Shown piece by piece: positions 5,160-5,803 of a DNA stretch of 5,803 nucleotides. The notes below the pieces were generated by a model. The model was not told where the DNA came from, did no database searches, and saw nothing but the letters and a program-made list of their open reading frames with translations. This DNA is from Candidatus Aenigmatarchaeota archaeon (GTDB lineage: Archaea > EX4484-52 > B79-G9). Location of the stretch: positions 1-5,803 of the forward strand of contig JAGLIP010000065.1 of the NCBI GenBank assembly GCA_023142905.1, given 5' to 3'. The position numbers and the translations under genes are program-made. The first letter of the stretch is position 1, and every line of letters begins with the position of its first letter.

Positions 5160-5587
5160 TCTTTTTTAGTCTCTTTTTTCTTTATTGTTTTTTCTTCGGT
5201 TTTCGTCTCTTTTTTCTTTATTGTTTTTTCTCGCTTTACATCTTTTAGGTCGAGTTCTGTAATTTGCAGGCTTGACGGGTGAAAAGGCACCTGAACTTCG
5301 GTTCCATTCACTTTTTTTGTTACAAGTCCTGCGATGTATATTTTCGTATCCTTTACAGATATTTTGGTCACTTCGCCTGTTTTTCCTTTGTTTGCTCCGC
5401 GCAAAACCTTGACCCGGTCGCCTTTTTTAAGTGTGAAAGATCTTCTTTTGTATATGTTTTGAAGCGCTTTTGACAAATTGCATCCCAAAAGCCTTCTTTT
5501 TATGTTGGTTGTAGCATTATGTACATATTTTCTTTGTTTTCGAGGCTGTTTGCTTTTGTTCCAGTTTTTTGAAAATTCTTTTTTCAT
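5156..5587 (-). CDS. rpl24: Large-subunit ribosomal protein uL24 with a repeated lysine-rich tail
   Basis: 143 residues. uL24 is an assembly-initiating 23S rRNA-binding protein near the exit tunnel. The archaeal N-terminal region contains WNKSKQPRKQRKYVHNATTN (9-28), then RRLLGCNLSKALQNIYKRRS (31-50). The KOW motif, KKGDRVKVLRGANKGKTGEV, lies at 54-73. VTKKVNGTEVQVPFHPSSLQI (89-109) is the conserved archaeal C-terminal core. Residues 120-143 are an added tail made of two 12-residue repeats (EKTIKKKETKTE then EKTIKKKETKKE), encoded by a 36-base tandem DNA repeat. AGGTG at 5595-5599 is 7 bases before the ATG, and 12 bases separate it from the uL14 stop. Confidence 0.96.
   Translation of the reverse strand: MKKEFSKNWNKSKQPRKQRKYVHNATTNIKRRLLGCNLSKALQNIYKRRSFTLKKGDRVKVLRGANKGKTGEVTKISVKDTKIYIAGLVTKKVNGTEVQVPFHPSSLQITELDLKDVKREKTIKKKETKTEEKTIKKKETKKE
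5169..5231. repeat. Tandem repeat, 36-base period, in the 3' end of uL24
   Basis: Positions 5169-5195 and 5205-5231 are identical over 27 bases, at a period of 36 bases (12 codons). The unit encodes the TIKKKET core of the uL24 tail. Since the period is a multiple of three, expansion or contraction keeps the frame and the downstream eS4 coupling. The identity at DNA level, including synonymous positions, suggests a recent duplication. Confidence 0.9.
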
Positions 5588-5599
5588 TCACAAACACCT

Positions 5600-5803
5600 T
5601 TAGACTATTGTCCTTGCAATTTTTCCGACAGTCGGGAAGCGCTCAACACACTCCTTTGCAATAACATCCTTTATTTCTTTTCCTCTTGGTTCGTTTTTTT
5701 CATCAAGTAATATAACGGCATTGTCCTGGAATTTTATCCAGTTTCCCTGCGGCCTTCTGTACGGCATTGCCTGCCTTACAACCACAGCTCTTACAACTTC
5801 GTG
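5600..5803 (-). CDS. rpl14: Large-subunit ribosomal protein uL14, C-terminal part (5' end outside window)
   Basis: 67 codons and a stop are visible; the frame is open to the right window edge, so the start lies outside. uL14 binds 23S rRNA at the subunit interface, near a bridge to the 30S. The visible part begins HEVVRAVVVRQAMPYRRPQG, continues with NWIKFQDNAVILLDEKNEPRG, and ends KDVIAKECVERFPTVGKIARTIV. The VVVRQ-x-x-PYRR, F-x-DNA and ERFP…IA elements are family hallmarks. A GTG at 5785 could open a shorter frame, but it is an internal valine of the conserved core. Archaeal uL14 is about 130 residues, so about half is here. Its place before uL24 is standard. Confidence 0.95.
   Translation of the reverse strand, partial: HEVVRAVVVRQAMPYRRPQGNWIKFQDNAVILLDEKNEPRGKEIKDVIAKECVERFPTVGKIARTIV

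Overview
The window is an uninterrupted stretch of an archaeal ribosomal-protein operon (the spc-type cluster), with every gene on the minus strand. Read in the direction of transcription, from the right edge to the left, the order is uL14 (5' end cut off), uL24, eS4, uL5, uS14, uS8, uL6, eL32, a small unrecognised zinc-ribbon gene, eL19, uL18, uS5 and uL30 (3' end cut off). The genes eS4, eL32 and eL19 at their usual places between the universal genes mark the organism as an archaeon and not a bacterium. The DNA is AT-rich. Several proteins carry features I associate from memory with small-genome DPANN lineages: a uS14 with a long N-terminal extension, a Gly/Lys-rich insertion in uS5, and lysine-rich C-terminal tails. 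The DPANN placement is inference; the archaeal placement is firm.

Layout: 5803-5600 uL14 end; 5587-5156 uL24; 5150-4422 eS4; 4415-3882 uL5; 3871-3644 uS14; 3631-3245 uS8; 3235-2720 uL6; 2714-2160 eL32; 2155-1976 zinc ribbon (59 aa); 1965-1525 eL19; 1518-964 uL18; 967-254 uS5; 241-1 uL30 start. Gaps are 4 to 12 bases and uL18/uS5 overlap by 4, so there is no room for an internal promoter or terminator of ordinary size. One polycistronic message with translational coupling is the natural reading. No intergenic stretch exceeds 12 bases, and no RNA gene, mobile element or CRISPR array is visible.

Shine-Dalgarno signals are of the archaeal GGTGAT / GAGGT type. At five junctions the upstream stop codon lies inside or overlaps the downstream signal. 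This decides several starts: for eS4, uL6 and eL32 the longest open frame begins inside or against the ribosome binding site, so the real start is a few codons further in.

The products all belong to the ribosome. uL5 and uL18 bind 5S rRNA; uL14, uL24, uL6, uL30, eL19 and eL32 are large-subunit proteins; eS4, uS5, uS8 and uS14 are small-subunit proteins. The one departure from the usual archaeal order is the zinc-ribbon gene between eL32 and eL19. It is acidic, unlike its neighbours, and is the main item worth following up.
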